From contig JAIUNV010000006.1 in NCBI GenBank assembly GCA_020161435.1, forward strand, positions 186,001 through 250,000: a stretch of 64,000 nt of DNA, written 5' to 3'. Made by a program: the position numbers and the translations under genes. Below the pieces are notes generated by a model, which was not told the DNA's origin, did not search any database, and saw nothing but the letters and a program-made list of their open reading frames with translations. Source of the DNA: Bacteroidota bacterium. GTDB taxonomy: Bacteria > Bacteroidota > Bacteroidia > Chitinophagales > Chitinophagaceae. This document shows, piece after piece, positions 8,842-17,203 of this stretch. How positions within the stretch are numbered: position 1 is the first letter of the stretch; every line of letters begins with the position of its first letter.

Positions 8842-9609
8842 TTAGCCGGCCATTTTGCCAATATAATGCAGTAGCTCATTCTTTTTGGCTTCGCTGCGGA
8901 AGGCGCCACTAAAGTGGCTGGTAACCGTAGTGCTGGTTTGGTCTTTGATACCACGGCTGCTTACACACATGTGGGCTGCGTCAATAATCACGGCGATGTC
9001 TTCTGTTTCCAACACTTGCTTGAGGTGATTGGCAATTTGCACAGTAAGGCGCTCCTGCACTTGTGGCCGCTTGGCAAAGTGCTGTACAATGCGGTTGATT
9101 TTGCTGAGGCCAATGACTTTACCATTGGAAATGTAGGCTACATGCGCCTTGCCAATGATGGGTACAAAGTGGTGCTCACAGTTGCTGTAAAAACTAATGT
9201 TTTTTTCTACCAGCATTTCGTTGTACTGATACTTGTTGTCGAACAGGGCAATCTTCGGCATGTTCTTGGGGTCAAGGCCGTTGAAGATTTCCTGCACATA
9301 CATTTTGGCTACGCGGCGGGGTGTACCCTTCAGGCTATCGTCGGTAAGGTCGAGGCCGAGTGTAAGCATGATTTCACGAAAATGGCCTTCGATAATATCC
9401 ATTTTGCTGTCGTCGCTCAGGTCGAATGCATCAGGACGCATCGGTGTATCGTAACTGGTGGCAATGTGTTCATCGCCTATTTCGTCAATGGTGAGTTGGC
9501 CAATGCCATCTACTTCTTTCATGTTGGCTAAGGTTTCATGTGTTTCAAAACCTGTTTCTTCCAACACTTGCTTAGCCGGGGTATTCCACAAAGTTCCGTT
9601 CTGTTTCAT
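8842..9609 (-). CDS. folE: GTP cyclohydrolase I
   Basis: FolE converts GTP to 7,8-dihydroneopterin triphosphate, feeding folate and also queuosine through QueD. The zinc-site block SNCEHHFVPIIGKAHVAYI and the second cysteine in AHMCVSSRGIKD are intact, and the active-site segment LTLGLDLTDDSLKGTPRRVA is present. The start is uncertain: 9630, 9609 and 9522 are all possible. 9609 gives 255 residues and overlaps the end of queD by 38 bases. 9522 gives 226 residues, close to the usual length, with no overlap. The pairing with queD on one strand suggests shared use of the product. Confidence 0.94.
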   Translation of the reverse strand: MKQNGTLWNTPAKQVLEETGFETHETLANMKEVDGIGQLTIDEIGDEHIATSYDTPMRPDAFDLSDDSKMDIIEGHFREIMLTLGLDLTDDSLKGTPRRVAKMYVQEIFNGLDPKNMPKIALFDNKYQYNEMLVEKNISFYSNCEHHFVPIIGKAHVAYISNGKVIGLSKINRIVQHFAKRPQVQERLTVQIANHLKQVLETEDIAVIIDAAHMCVSSRGIKDQTSTTVTSHFSGAFRSEAKKNELLHYIGKMAG

Positions 9610-9979
9610 ACAATCTGATTTTAAGGTCATGCGATGGATCTATATGTGGCCGTAGCAATTGGTAAATAACTACTACTATGTTTTCGGCCGTAGGAATGAG
9701 GTTTACAAAAGCATCCGTGTCGAGGTTCAGGTTTTTGTGGTCGAAACGCTGATGTACTTCCCGCTTGATCAGGTCGCTCAGTACTTTCATGTCAATCACA
9801 TAGCCGGTTTTGGGGTCAATCTCTCCCGTTACCTGCACAATTAATTCATAATTATGCCCATGGTAGTTGGGGTAATTGCATTTACCAAAAATGGCGGCAT
9901 TCTCCTCTGCCGACAGCGCCGGATTGTGCAGGCGATGCGCAGCATTGAAGTGTTCTTTTCTGAACACAGATACTCTCAT
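9572..9979 (-). CDS. queD: 6-carboxytetrahydropterin synthase (QueD/PTPS family)
   Basis: This small enzyme of 135 residues converts dihydroneopterin triphosphate to 6-carboxytetrahydropterin on the way to queuosine, or to pyruvoyl-tetrahydropterin in PTPS relatives. The zinc ligands are in FNAAHRL (first His) and YHGHNYEL (two His). The likely catalytic Cys is in FGKCNYPN, which favours the QueD activity. DHKNLN and PTAENI complete the family pattern. It is the first gene of the folE pair, whose start may lie inside its end. No queC, queE or queF is visible in the window. Confidence 0.9.
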   Translation of the reverse strand: MRVSVFRKEHFNAAHRLHNPALSAEENAAIFGKCNYPNYHGHNYELIVQVTGEIDPKTGYVIDMKVLSDLIKREVHQRFDHKNLNLDTDAFVNLIPTAENIVVVIYQLLRPHIDPSHDLKIRLYETERNFVEYPG

Positions 9980-10270
9980 AGAAATTTTTTTTCGGTATCA
10001 ACACTGTTTCCCTGAAGTAGAAAACCATTGGTTTTGCTGGCTTAAAAGTGTGTTAAGCACTGGCAAAGCCATCAACAGATAGTGCAGCATGTTACCGGCT
10101 AATACTACAATACTGCGAAAAAAAGGTTGAAAGAAAGCGAAAATGGTTTTGTTAAGGATGGGCATCTTTTTCATTGGCCTGTCATGCAGGCCGTTACCGA
10201 TGCATAAAAAATCACGCCCTTTCCAACCTTTTGCGCCTACATTCCCTCTTGGATAATAAAGCACCGCGTA

Positions 10271-10825
10271 GTGATCAACGAACAACTGATACGTGACTGT
10301 CAGCAAATGAAGCGACCGGCCCAGCGCATGTTGTACGAGCAAGTGGCGCCCAAACTGTACCACACCTGCAGGCGGTACCTACGGCACCCACACGAAGTAG
10401 AAGATGTACTGGCCGAAACCTGTTTTATTATCCTCACCAAAATTGGGCAGCTCAAAGAAGTGCAGGCTTTTGAGGGCTGGGCCAAACGCATAGCCGTGCA
10501 TGAATGCCTGGCTTACCTGAAAAAGAAAACCAGCTTTGCGGTTCACATGGATGAGGATGCCGTGGCACATATGCCCGACGACAACACGCCCATTCCCATG
10601 GCCAGCGCCGATTTAATGGCAATGGTACACCAGTTGCCCGATGGTTGCAAAGCAGTGTTTAACCTCTATGTGATAGAAGGCTACACCCACCGCGAAATTG
10701 CTGAACTGCTCAGCATTTCCGAAGGCACGTCGAAATCGCAGTTGAGTTTCTCCCGCAAAAAATTGCAGGAGATGGTACAAACATTTTATGACCAATCTTT
10801 TCAGCGCCATGAGCAATCAAGATAA
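10271..10825 (+). CDS. ECF-type RNA polymerase sigma factor
   Basis: A 184-residue sigma-70 family protein of the extracytoplasmic-function type. Region 2 is recognised in EDVLAETCFIILTKIGQL with the following FEGWAKRIAVHECL. Region 4 is in GCKAVFNLYVIEGYTHREI and the helix-turn-helix AELLSISEGTSKSQLS. The start is GTG at 10271. Its last 17 bases overlap the next gene, which has an anti-sigma-like N-terminus, so the two are very likely translated together and functionally paired. An upstream stretch of 291 bases holds no convincing gene. Confidence 0.92.
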   Translation: MINEQLIRDCQQMKRPAQRMLYEQVAPKLYHTCRRYLRHPHEVEDVLAETCFIILTKIGQLKEVQAFEGWAKRIAVHECLAYLKKKTSFAVHMDEDAVAHMPDDNTPIPMASADLMAMVHQLPDGCKAVFNLYVIEGYTHREIAELLSISEGTSKSQLSFSRKKLQEMVQTFYDQSFQRHEQSR

Positions 10826-13244
10826 ATTTTTCGAATCGTTTAAAGATGCGGCCCGCCATACCGAAGAGCAACGTTTTGATGGCTTTGACGCCGTGTGGCA
10901 GCGGGTAGAACAGCGGCTGGATGAACAGCAGCAACCCAAGGCCGTTATATTTCAGTGGAAGCGGATACTGAGCATTGCTGCCGCCGCCATCGTGATACTC
11001 ATGCTGGGCATTTGGCGATATAATGCAACAGCACCAACCATTGCTCCTTCAGTTGATGTGGTGAAAGTGGAGCCAGTAGCTCCTACCGTTCCACAAGACA
11101 CTGCGGCATCCATTGCCAGCATTAGCAACACACCAGCACCTGCATCAGTAAGAGAGAACGAAGAAGCCTCGCCACAAAAAGAAATTGCAGCCTCCAATAC
11201 CACGTCTACCAATACGGGCAATCAATTGCAGGAAGTGGCTACTGTATTACCACCTGCTGCTCCTACAACTGTGCAGGATACAGTACAAACTGTAGCCATT
11301 GCCAAACCAGCTGAAACACTTACCAGTGGCTTGGATGAAGTTGTGGTAACAGGTTCTGTTTCGGCAAAGAAAAAAAGTATGGCTGTAGCACAGTCCAAAC
11401 AAGAGCAACAACAACGCAGAGAACTTACACAAGCCTTGCAGGGCAGGGTAGCGGGGTTGGATGTACGAAGCAATCAGGCCGTACCGCCAAAGCCATCATC
11501 CAACTTCAGCATAACCGGTGCTGCTACACAAGTACGCATCCGTGGTGCTGCCAGCCTCAATGCAAACGACCAACCGCTCTATGTACTCAATGGAGTGCCC
11601 GTGTCAGATAATTATATCAAAAAAATCAATCCTGCAGAAATAGAATCCATTGATGTGTTGAAAGACGGCAAAGCATCCGCTATTTATGGTAGTCGTGCTG
11701 CGCAGGGTGTGGTTGTCATCAATACCAAAAAGCGCAGCAAAAAAGAAGATGCTCAGGTAGATAAACTCAAGCTAAACCTGCAGCAGATAGGCGTTTCCGC
11801 CGAAAATGGAAGATTACAAATTGAACCATATCCTATAGAAGCAGAGTCGTACAATCCGTTTGTAGAAAATCCGTTTACCAATCCTGCACTAGAGCCGCTT
11901 AGTACATTTAGTATTGATGTTGACAATGCTTCGTACAGCAATGTGCGGCGCTTCATCAACAATGGTGAGCAGGTACCACCCAGTGCCGTTAAGATTGAAG
12001 AAATGGTGAACTACTTCAAGTATAATTATGCTGCACCTACGGGCAATATGCCTTTTGCCATGTACACCGAGTACAGCCAGGCGCCATGGAATAACGGACA
12101 TACATTGCTGCGGGTTGCTCTCAAAGCAAAAGAGCTGCCACAAGATGATTTGCCGGCTTCTAATCTGGTGTTTTTAATTGATGTATCGGGCTCCATGAAT
12201 GAGCCCAACAAGTTGCCCTTGCTCAAGCAATCCATGAAAGTGTTGATAAAGAAACTGCGGGCAGTAGATCGGGTAGCTATTGTGGTGTATGCCGGTGCTG
12301 CGGGTGTGGTATTGCCCAGCACCAGTGCACAATACAAAGACAGCATTATTCAAGCCATTGATAAATTGGCTGCAGGTGGCAGCACAGCCGGCGGCGAAGG
12401 CATCGACCTGGCTTATAAAATTGCGGTTGACAATTTTATCAAGAAAGGAAACAACCGCATAGTGCTGGCTACCGATGGCGATTTTAATGTAGGCATCAGC
12501 AGCACCGGCGATTTGCAAAAGCTCATTGCACAAAAGCGCCAAACCGGTGTATACCTTACCTGCCTTGGTTTTGGCGATGGCAACTACCGCGATGATGTCA
12601 TGGAATCTCTCGCCGAAAAAGGAAATGGCAACTATGCTTACATCGACAATTTGCAGGAAGCCAACCGGGTGTTGGGAAAAGAGTTTGCAGGCACGGTGCA
12701 TGCAGTGGCGAAGGATGTAAAAATTCAAATTGAATTCAATCCGCAGCATGTACAGCGCTACCGGTTGTTGGGCTACGAAACCCGCATGTTGAAAGCAGAA
12801 GACTTTGCCAACGATACCATTGATGCCGGTGAGTTGGGCAGCGGCCACGTGGTAACAGCTTTGTATGAAATTATTCCCACCGGCGCCGACAGTAAATTTT
12901 TACAAAATGAACCAATACTTAAATACAACAACCGTGATAAGAATAATACACGGTATCAGCAAGAGTTGGCCACCATCAAGTTTCGCTACAAGCTGCCACA
13001 AGAAAGCAAGAGTACTGAAGGCTTGCAGGTAATTGATGCACAATCGCAGCAGTTGGACAAGAGCAGTAATGATTTTCGGTTTGCAGCAGCAGTAGCGTGG
13101 TTTGGGTTGGTATTGCGCCACTCCGAATTGATAGGCGAATTCAAATTAGAAGATCTTATTCACCTTGCCCGCTATGCAAAAGATACCGATATCGATGGCT
13201 ACCGCAGCGAATTCGTTCGCCTCGTAGAAACCTGGGCAAGATGA
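10809..13244 (+). CDS. anti-sigma-like / TonB plug / VWA fusion protein
   Basis: An 811-residue protein with an unusual domain order. Residues 1-45 form a charged cytoplasmic-type segment, followed by one membrane segment (about 50-68) and a Pro/Thr/Ala-rich linker. About 175-305 is a SusC-type TonB plug: LDEVVVTG, ALQGRVAGLDV, VRIRGAASLNA, SAIYGSRAAQGVVVINTK. About 360-440 leads into a VWA domain starting near 452 with an intact MIDAS (DVSGSMN) and ATDGDFN, then a YfbK-like C-terminal region. No beta-barrel follows the plug. I prefer ATG 10809 over 10788; both overlap the sigma factor gene. The layout resembles an anti-sigma sensor with a periplasmic receptor part; that role is inference. 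Confidence 0.87.
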   Translation: MSNQDKFFESFKDAARHTEEQRFDGFDAVWQRVEQRLDEQQQPKAVIFQWKRILSIAAAAIVILMLGIWRYNATAPTIAPSVDVVKVEPVAPTVPQDTAASIASISNTPAPASVRENEEASPQKEIAASNTTSTNTGNQLQEVATVLPPAAPTTVQDTVQTVAIAKPAETLTSGLDEVVVTGSVSAKKKSMAVAQSKQEQQQRRELTQALQGRVAGLDVRSNQAVPPKPSSNFSITGAATQVRIRGAASLNANDQPLYVLNGVPVSDNYIKKINPAEIESIDVLKDGKASAIYGSRAAQGVVVINTKKRSKKEDAQVDKLKLNLQQIGVSAENGRLQIEPYPIEAESYNPFVENPFTNPALEPLSTFSIDVDNASYSNVRRFINNGEQVPPSAVKIEEMVNYFKYNYAAPTGNMPFAMYTEYSQAPWNNGHTLLRVALKAKELPQDDLPASNLVFLIDVSGSMNEPNKLPLLKQSMKVLIKKLRAVDRVAIVVYAGAAGVVLPSTSAQYKDSIIQAIDKLAAGGSTAGGEGIDLAYKIAVDNFIKKGNNRIVLATDGDFNVGISSTGDLQKLIAQKRQTGVYLTCLGFGDGNYRDDVMESLAEKGNGNYAYIDNLQEANRVLGKEFAGTVHAVAKDVKIQIEFNPQHVQRYRLLGYETRMLKAEDFANDTIDAGELGSGHVVTALYEIIPTGADSKFLQNEPILKYNNRDKNNTRYQQELATIKFRYKLPQESKSTEGLQVIDAQSQQLDKSSNDFRFAAAVAWFGLVLRHSELIGEFKLEDLIHLARYAKDTDIDGYRSEFVRLVETWAR

Positions 13245-13245
13245 T

Positions 13246-13286
13246 TTTTTCACCTGACAGCTTCGCAGATGCTGTCAGGTGAAAAA
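13246..13286. terminator. strong hairpin terminator after the VWA fusion gene
   Basis: Arms TTTTTCACCTGACAGC (13246-13261) and GCTGTCAGGTGAAAAA (13271-13286) pair over 16 bp with a 9-base loop. It begins directly after the stop codon and closes the sigma factor operon. Confidence 0.85.
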
Positions 13287-13340
13287 TTGCATAAATGTAT
13301 TTAAGAGAAAATAATCTGAAGCATCAGCAGTTGTACATAT

Positions 13341-13412
13341 CCGGGCTTCGGTTTCCCGCTGTTCGCTTATAGTGCCCCGCTAAGGCGGTGCAGCTACCGC
13401 TACCATCGGGGC
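13341..13412. repeat. structured GC-rich intergenic element, REP-like
   Basis: In the 318-base gap between two genes, GCCCCG (13374-13379) pairs with CGGGGC (13407-13412). Inside it GCGGT (13385-13389) pairs with ACCGC (13396-13400) around a GCAGCT loop. The left flank contains GGTTTCCCGCTGTTCGC. Base composition is more GC-rich than the surrounding spacer. It looks like a palindromic repetitive extragenic element, but only one copy is visible here. Confidence 0.35.
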
Positions 13413-13539
13413 TATCATCAGCAGTAGTACAGTTGTCAGCATTCCTGCTTTTTGCACACATCACTTGTAGGTGTAGTTACCAGCAATATCCATTTAAGCA
13501 GTTGCTGAAACAGAAACCCACTGCAGCTGCAATCCACCT

Positions 13540-13547
13540 TATTTTTG
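13540..13547 (+). promoter_or_regulatory. candidate -7 element TATTTTTG
   Basis: A perfect match to the Bacteroidota -7 consensus TAnnTTTG, without a clear TTG 19 bases upstream. It covers the TTG at 13545, so that TTG is unlikely to be the start codon of the radical SAM gene; the TTG at 13563 is preferred. Confidence 0.4.
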
Positions 13548-13562
13548 CCCAAAATTTTTCCG

Positions 13563-15761
13563 TTGCCAACAGATGTTTTGCTGCTTACGCCGCCGTTTAC
13601 TCAGCTCAATACGCCCTATCCAGCTACTGCCTACCTAAAAGGTTTTTTCAACACCAAAGGCATCAGTAGTCGCCAGGCCGATTTAGGTATCGAAGTAACC
13701 CTGCGTATGTTCTGTGCCACTGGTCTCCGCCGCATTTTCGACATGGCAGCCCACAAGCAGGAATCTTTCAGCGACAACAGCCGGCGAATTTTTTCATTAC
13801 AAGATTTGTACATACACACCATCAACGATGTGGTGGCATTGCTGCAAGGTAAAAAGCCTACCCTGGCACAACTCATTGCTAAACGGGGCTACCTACCCGA
13901 AGCAAGTCGCTTTGCACAGCTCGATGATTTACATTTTTCATTTGGCAGCATGGGTTTTCAGGATCAGGCCAAACATGTGGCTACCATGTACCTCGAAGAC
14001 CTCGGCGATTTTATTAAAGAAAATATCGATGAACATTTCGGCTTTAGCAGGTATGCAGAAAGGCTAGGCCGCAGTGCCAACAGCTTTGATGAATTGTATG
14101 CAACATTGCAACAGCCACTCAGTTTTATAGACGAACTAACGATTGAGCAATTAGACATTCATGTACAAGCAGCGCAGCCAAAGCTGGTTACGCTATCTGT
14201 TCCATTTCCCGGTAACTTGTTTAGTTCATTGCGCATTGCGCAATATTTACGACAGCAATATCCGCACATAAAAGTGGCCATGGGTGGAGGCTTTGCTAAT
14301 ACAGAATTGCGCAGCCTAACCGATAAGCGGGTTTTTGAGTTTTATCATTTCATCACTTTAGATGATGGCGAAAGGCCTTTAGAGCAACTGCTGAAATACA
14401 TAGATGGTGATTGTACCAAAGATGAATTGAAGCGTTGTTTTTTGATAAACAATAATGAGTTGCTGTACATAAATACCACTACCTGCAGCGATTATAAAAT
14501 GAGTGAAGTGGGTACGCCGGATTACAGCGATTTGCTCTTGTCGGAATACATTAACGCCATTGAAATAGCCAACCCCATGCACAGCCTGTGGAGCGATGGC
14601 CGTTGGAATAAACTCACCATGGCACATGGCTGCTATTGGGGTAAATGTACCTTTTGCGATGTAAGCCTCGATTACATCAGGCTGTACGAACCTGTGGCCG
14701 CAGCGCAGATTGTCGACCGCATGGAACAACTCATTGCACAAACCGGTTTCAATGGGTTTCATTTTGTAGATGAAGCAGCACCGCCATCTCTCATGAAAGC
14801 ATTGAGTATCGAAATTATCCGGCGCAAACTAAATGTTGCGTGGTGGACGAATGTTCGTTTCGAAAAAAGTTTTACGCAAGACCTTTGCTATTTGCTGAAA
14901 GCAGCTGGCTGCATTGCTGTAAGTGGTGGCCTCGAGGTAGCCAGCGACCGTCTGTTGCAGCTTATCAACAAAGGCATAACGGTGGCACAGGTGGCCCGGG
15001 TAAACAAGCATTTTACCGAAGCTGGTATTATGGTGCATGCCTACCTCATGTACGGTTTTCCAACACAAACGGCACAGGAAACCATTGACTCACTCGAAAT
15101 GGTACGACAGTTGTTTGAAGCTGGTGTGCTGCAATCGGGCTTCTGGCATCAGTTTGCTATGACCGCCCATAGCCCCGTTGGTTTGGCCCCCGAAAAATTT
15201 GGGGTGAAGGCGGTTATTCCTGAGGTGCCATCTTTTGCCGATAATGATGTGGTGCACGAAGACCCCACCGGTGCCGAACATGAACTGTTTAGCGATGGGT
15301 TAAAAAAATCGCTGCATAACTACATGCACGGTGTAGGTTTTGATGTGCCGTTGTACAAGTGGTTTGAACATAAAGTGCCCAAAACTGCTGTGCCACCAGA
15401 TTACATACGGCAGATACTGTTGGAGCCCGAATTCAGCAGCCATTCACCCAATGCTAAACTCATTTTTTTGGGACCACTGCCAGGTATAGAATATTTTGTA
15501 AAAAGCAAAAAGGGTAGCAGCTGGAGCATGGCATCTTTAAAGTTCGAAAGCCGTAGCAAAACCATCAGCATCAGCGTGGCCGATACGCAGGGTAAATGGC
15601 TGCATGAGCTACTCCAAAAAATACACATTGACCAACCAAAGCAATGGACACTGCAAGAAGTGAAGGCTGATTATGCCGCGGCTGGCTTGGAGCATTTTGA
15701 ATTATTTTGGGACAACAAACCCATGTTGGGCATGAACAAAGCCGGACTTTTACTGGTTTAA
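13563..15761 (+). CDS. B12-binding-type radical SAM protein with CX4CX2C cluster motif
   Basis: A 732-residue protein. The N-terminus PTDVLLLTPPFTQLNTPYPA and the Rossmann-like stretch around residues 205-260 (LVTLSVPFPGNLFSSLRIA, VAMGGGFANTE) look like a cobalamin-binding-type domain. The conserved DxHxxG motif of true B12 ligation is not evident. The radical SAM core follows, with the cluster motif CYWGKCTFC at 357-365. The spacing is CX4CX2C, one residue longer than canonical, and the codons confirm it. FHFVDEAAPP and VSGGLEVASDRLL fit the SAM barrel. The substrate is unknown. The TTG at 13563 is preferred as start because 13545 lies in a promoter-like element. Confidence 0.83.
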   Translation: MPTDVLLLTPPFTQLNTPYPATAYLKGFFNTKGISSRQADLGIEVTLRMFCATGLRRIFDMAAHKQESFSDNSRRIFSLQDLYIHTINDVVALLQGKKPTLAQLIAKRGYLPEASRFAQLDDLHFSFGSMGFQDQAKHVATMYLEDLGDFIKENIDEHFGFSRYAERLGRSANSFDELYATLQQPLSFIDELTIEQLDIHVQAAQPKLVTLSVPFPGNLFSSLRIAQYLRQQYPHIKVAMGGGFANTELRSLTDKRVFEFYHFITLDDGERPLEQLLKYIDGDCTKDELKRCFLINNNELLYINTTTCSDYKMSEVGTPDYSDLLLSEYINAIEIANPMHSLWSDGRWNKLTMAHGCYWGKCTFCDVSLDYIRLYEPVAAAQIVDRMEQLIAQTGFNGFHFVDEAAPPSLMKALSIEIIRRKLNVAWWTNVRFEKSFTQDLCYLLKAAGCIAVSGGLEVASDRLLQLINKGITVAQVARVNKHFTEAGIMVHAYLMYGFPTQTAQETIDSLEMVRQLFEAGVLQSGFWHQFAMTAHSPVGLAPEKFGVKAVIPEVPSFADNDVVHEDPTGAEHELFSDGLKKSLHNYMHGVGFDVPLYKWFEHKVPKTAVPPDYIRQILLEPEFSSHSPNAKLIFLGPLPGIEYFVKSKKGSSWSMASLKFESRSKTISISVADTQGKWLHELLQKIHIDQPKQWTLQEVKADYAAAGLEHFELFWDNKPMLGMNKAGLLLV

Positions 15762-15779
15762 CAAGTGGGTATTTTTTTC

Positions 15780-15805
15780 TCAGATTCTGAATGATTTGAA
15801 TCTGA
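15780..15805. repeat. 8-bp inverted repeat in the spacer after the radical SAM gene
   Basis: TCAGATTC (15780-15787) pairs with GAATCTGA (15798-15805) around a 10-base loop. A T-run lies on its left side only, so it would act best as a terminator for the minus strand. Its role is unclear. Confidence 0.35.
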
Positions 15806-15844
15806 ATTGTCCTTAATATTGTGTATATTTTACATGTCTTGCTT

Positions 15845-17029
15845 ATGAAAAAACTTTTACTCGCAGCAGTATTGCTGGTCGGTCAGGCCTATGGTCAATC
15901 CACTTATAGTGGCAATACAAAAACCGGCTTTGGCGGAACCATCGGTAACGGTTCACTCGTTGTAACCGAATCGGGGAATGATATTATATTCTCACTTACA
16001 ACTGGTGCGGCATTTGGCGCCAACGACAATCTGGTCATTTATTTTGATTCAGAAGCTGGCGGGCTTGCCAATACCACAACCATCAACGATGATGCAGACG
16101 GTGGCCGTGCTTCAGTATCTGGCAACAGTGGGAGCAACACTTCTGAAGTAACCTTCCCTGCCGGCTTTACTGCCGATTACGGTTTGGCATGGGGAACTTT
16201 TGGCTCGGCGTTGTTTAAGCTCACTCCCGGTGGTAGTGGTTCTCTTACGTTTGTGAGCTCCAACAGCAACACCAGCAGCAGAACTATCCCCAAATCTGAG
16301 TTAGGAATTACTGGTGCTATTACATTCAAATTTGTAGCTACTTATGTATCAAACTCGGCTTATCGTAGCAACGAAGCATTGGTGCAAAACATTGGTGATG
16401 GCTCGGAAAGTGGCGGAAACTTCGGTTTTAATCCCATCACTTTCTCTGCCAGTAACGATTTTCCGCTGGTACCATTAAATGTAACGCTTAAGCAATTTGG
16501 TGCCCGCAGGCAAGGTCAGTCTGCAGAGCTTAACTGGAAGGTTAGCTGCACAGGTGCTTATGCCACATTTGAGCTGCAGCGCAGTGCCGATGGTAAAAAC
16601 TTTTCGAAAGTATATTCAGAAAAAGCTACCGCAGCCCGTTGCAACGAGCCTTTCACCTTTGCAGATGCATCAGCAGGTGCCGGCAAGCTTTTTTATCGCT
16701 TAAAACTTACCAGCGATGCGGGCAGAGTTACCTACAGCAGCGTAGCCATACTGATGGCTACCGGTTCGGCACAAGGATTTAGTATGAGCCTGGTGCCCAA
16801 TGTTGTATCCGGCAATGCATTGCCGCAACTGAGCAGTAATCAAAAAGGCAACGCCCTTATCCGTGTGGTGTCTGCTGGCGGACAGGTATTGCAGTCGCAG
16901 CGGGTAAACCTCGTAGCTGGTAGCCAAAGCGTTGCTTTGCAAACAGCCACTTTGCCAGCGGGTATGTATACGATCGTTTTGTCTGACGAATCAAACCTGT
17001 TGCAACAAATTCGGTTTGTGAAGCAGTAA
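15845..17029 (+). CDS. secreted protein with T9SS type A sorting domain
   Basis: A 394-residue secreted protein. The signal peptide is MKKLLLAAVLLVGQAYGQ, which fixes the start at 15845 over the upstream ATG at 15821. Residues about 20-215 form a Gly/Ser/Thr/Asn-rich beta domain that I cannot name. About 220-310 is the fibronectin-like domain common in Bacteroidota cargo (AELNWKVSCTGAYATFELQR). About 320-394 is a C-terminal T9SS sorting domain, with SLVPNVVSG, SAGGQVLQSQRV and LPAGMYTIVL. It is predicted to cross the outer membrane through T9SS and be attached or released at the surface. A terminator follows. Confidence 0.85.
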   Translation: MKKLLLAAVLLVGQAYGQSTYSGNTKTGFGGTIGNGSLVVTESGNDIIFSLTTGAAFGANDNLVIYFDSEAGGLANTTTINDDADGGRASVSGNSGSNTSEVTFPAGFTADYGLAWGTFGSALFKLTPGGSGSLTFVSSNSNTSSRTIPKSELGITGAITFKFVATYVSNSAYRSNEALVQNIGDGSESGGNFGFNPITFSASNDFPLVPLNVTLKQFGARRQGQSAELNWKVSCTGAYATFELQRSADGKNFSKVYSEKATAARCNEPFTFADASAGAGKLFYRLKLTSDAGRVTYSSVAILMATGSAQGFSMSLVPNVVSGNALPQLSSNQKGNALIRVVSAGGQVLQSQRVNLVAGSQSVALQTATLPAGMYTIVLSDESNLLQQIRFVKQ

Positions 17030-17044
17030 TTTTTTTAATGATAA

Positions 17045-17083
17045 AAAAGCCAACAGCCTGCACATTGCGGGCTGTTGGCTTTT
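17045..17083 (+). terminator. terminator after the T9SS cargo gene
   Basis: A 17-bp stem (17045-17061 with 17067-17083, one G-T pair) with a 5-base loop and T-tract, 15 bases after the stop codon. It separates this gene from grpE. Confidence 0.88.
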
Positions 17084-17157
17084 CATAGCAATGCCTGTTT
17101 CAATTTTACTGAACCATTAAAGTGTAGTGGCACTGCCATTTTTACACAAAAAGGCCG

Positions 17158-17187
17158 TTGGCAGCATTCTTGTCGCTTCTACATTTG
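17158..17187 (+). promoter_or_regulatory. Bacteroidota-type promoter of grpE-dnaJ
   Basis: TTG at 17158-17160, exactly 19 bases, then TACATTTG at 17180-17187: a full match to the Bacteroidota consensus TTG-N19-TAnnTTTG. It lies 16 bases before the grpE start at 17204. Confidence 0.65.
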
Positions 17188-17203
17188 CACTCAATTTTTA
17201 GCT

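Noticed and set aside
9998..10363. A 121-codon minus-strand frame upstream of and overlapping the sigma factor gene
   Set aside because: It overlaps the sigma factor start, has no recognisable domain, and its composition looks like a chance frame.
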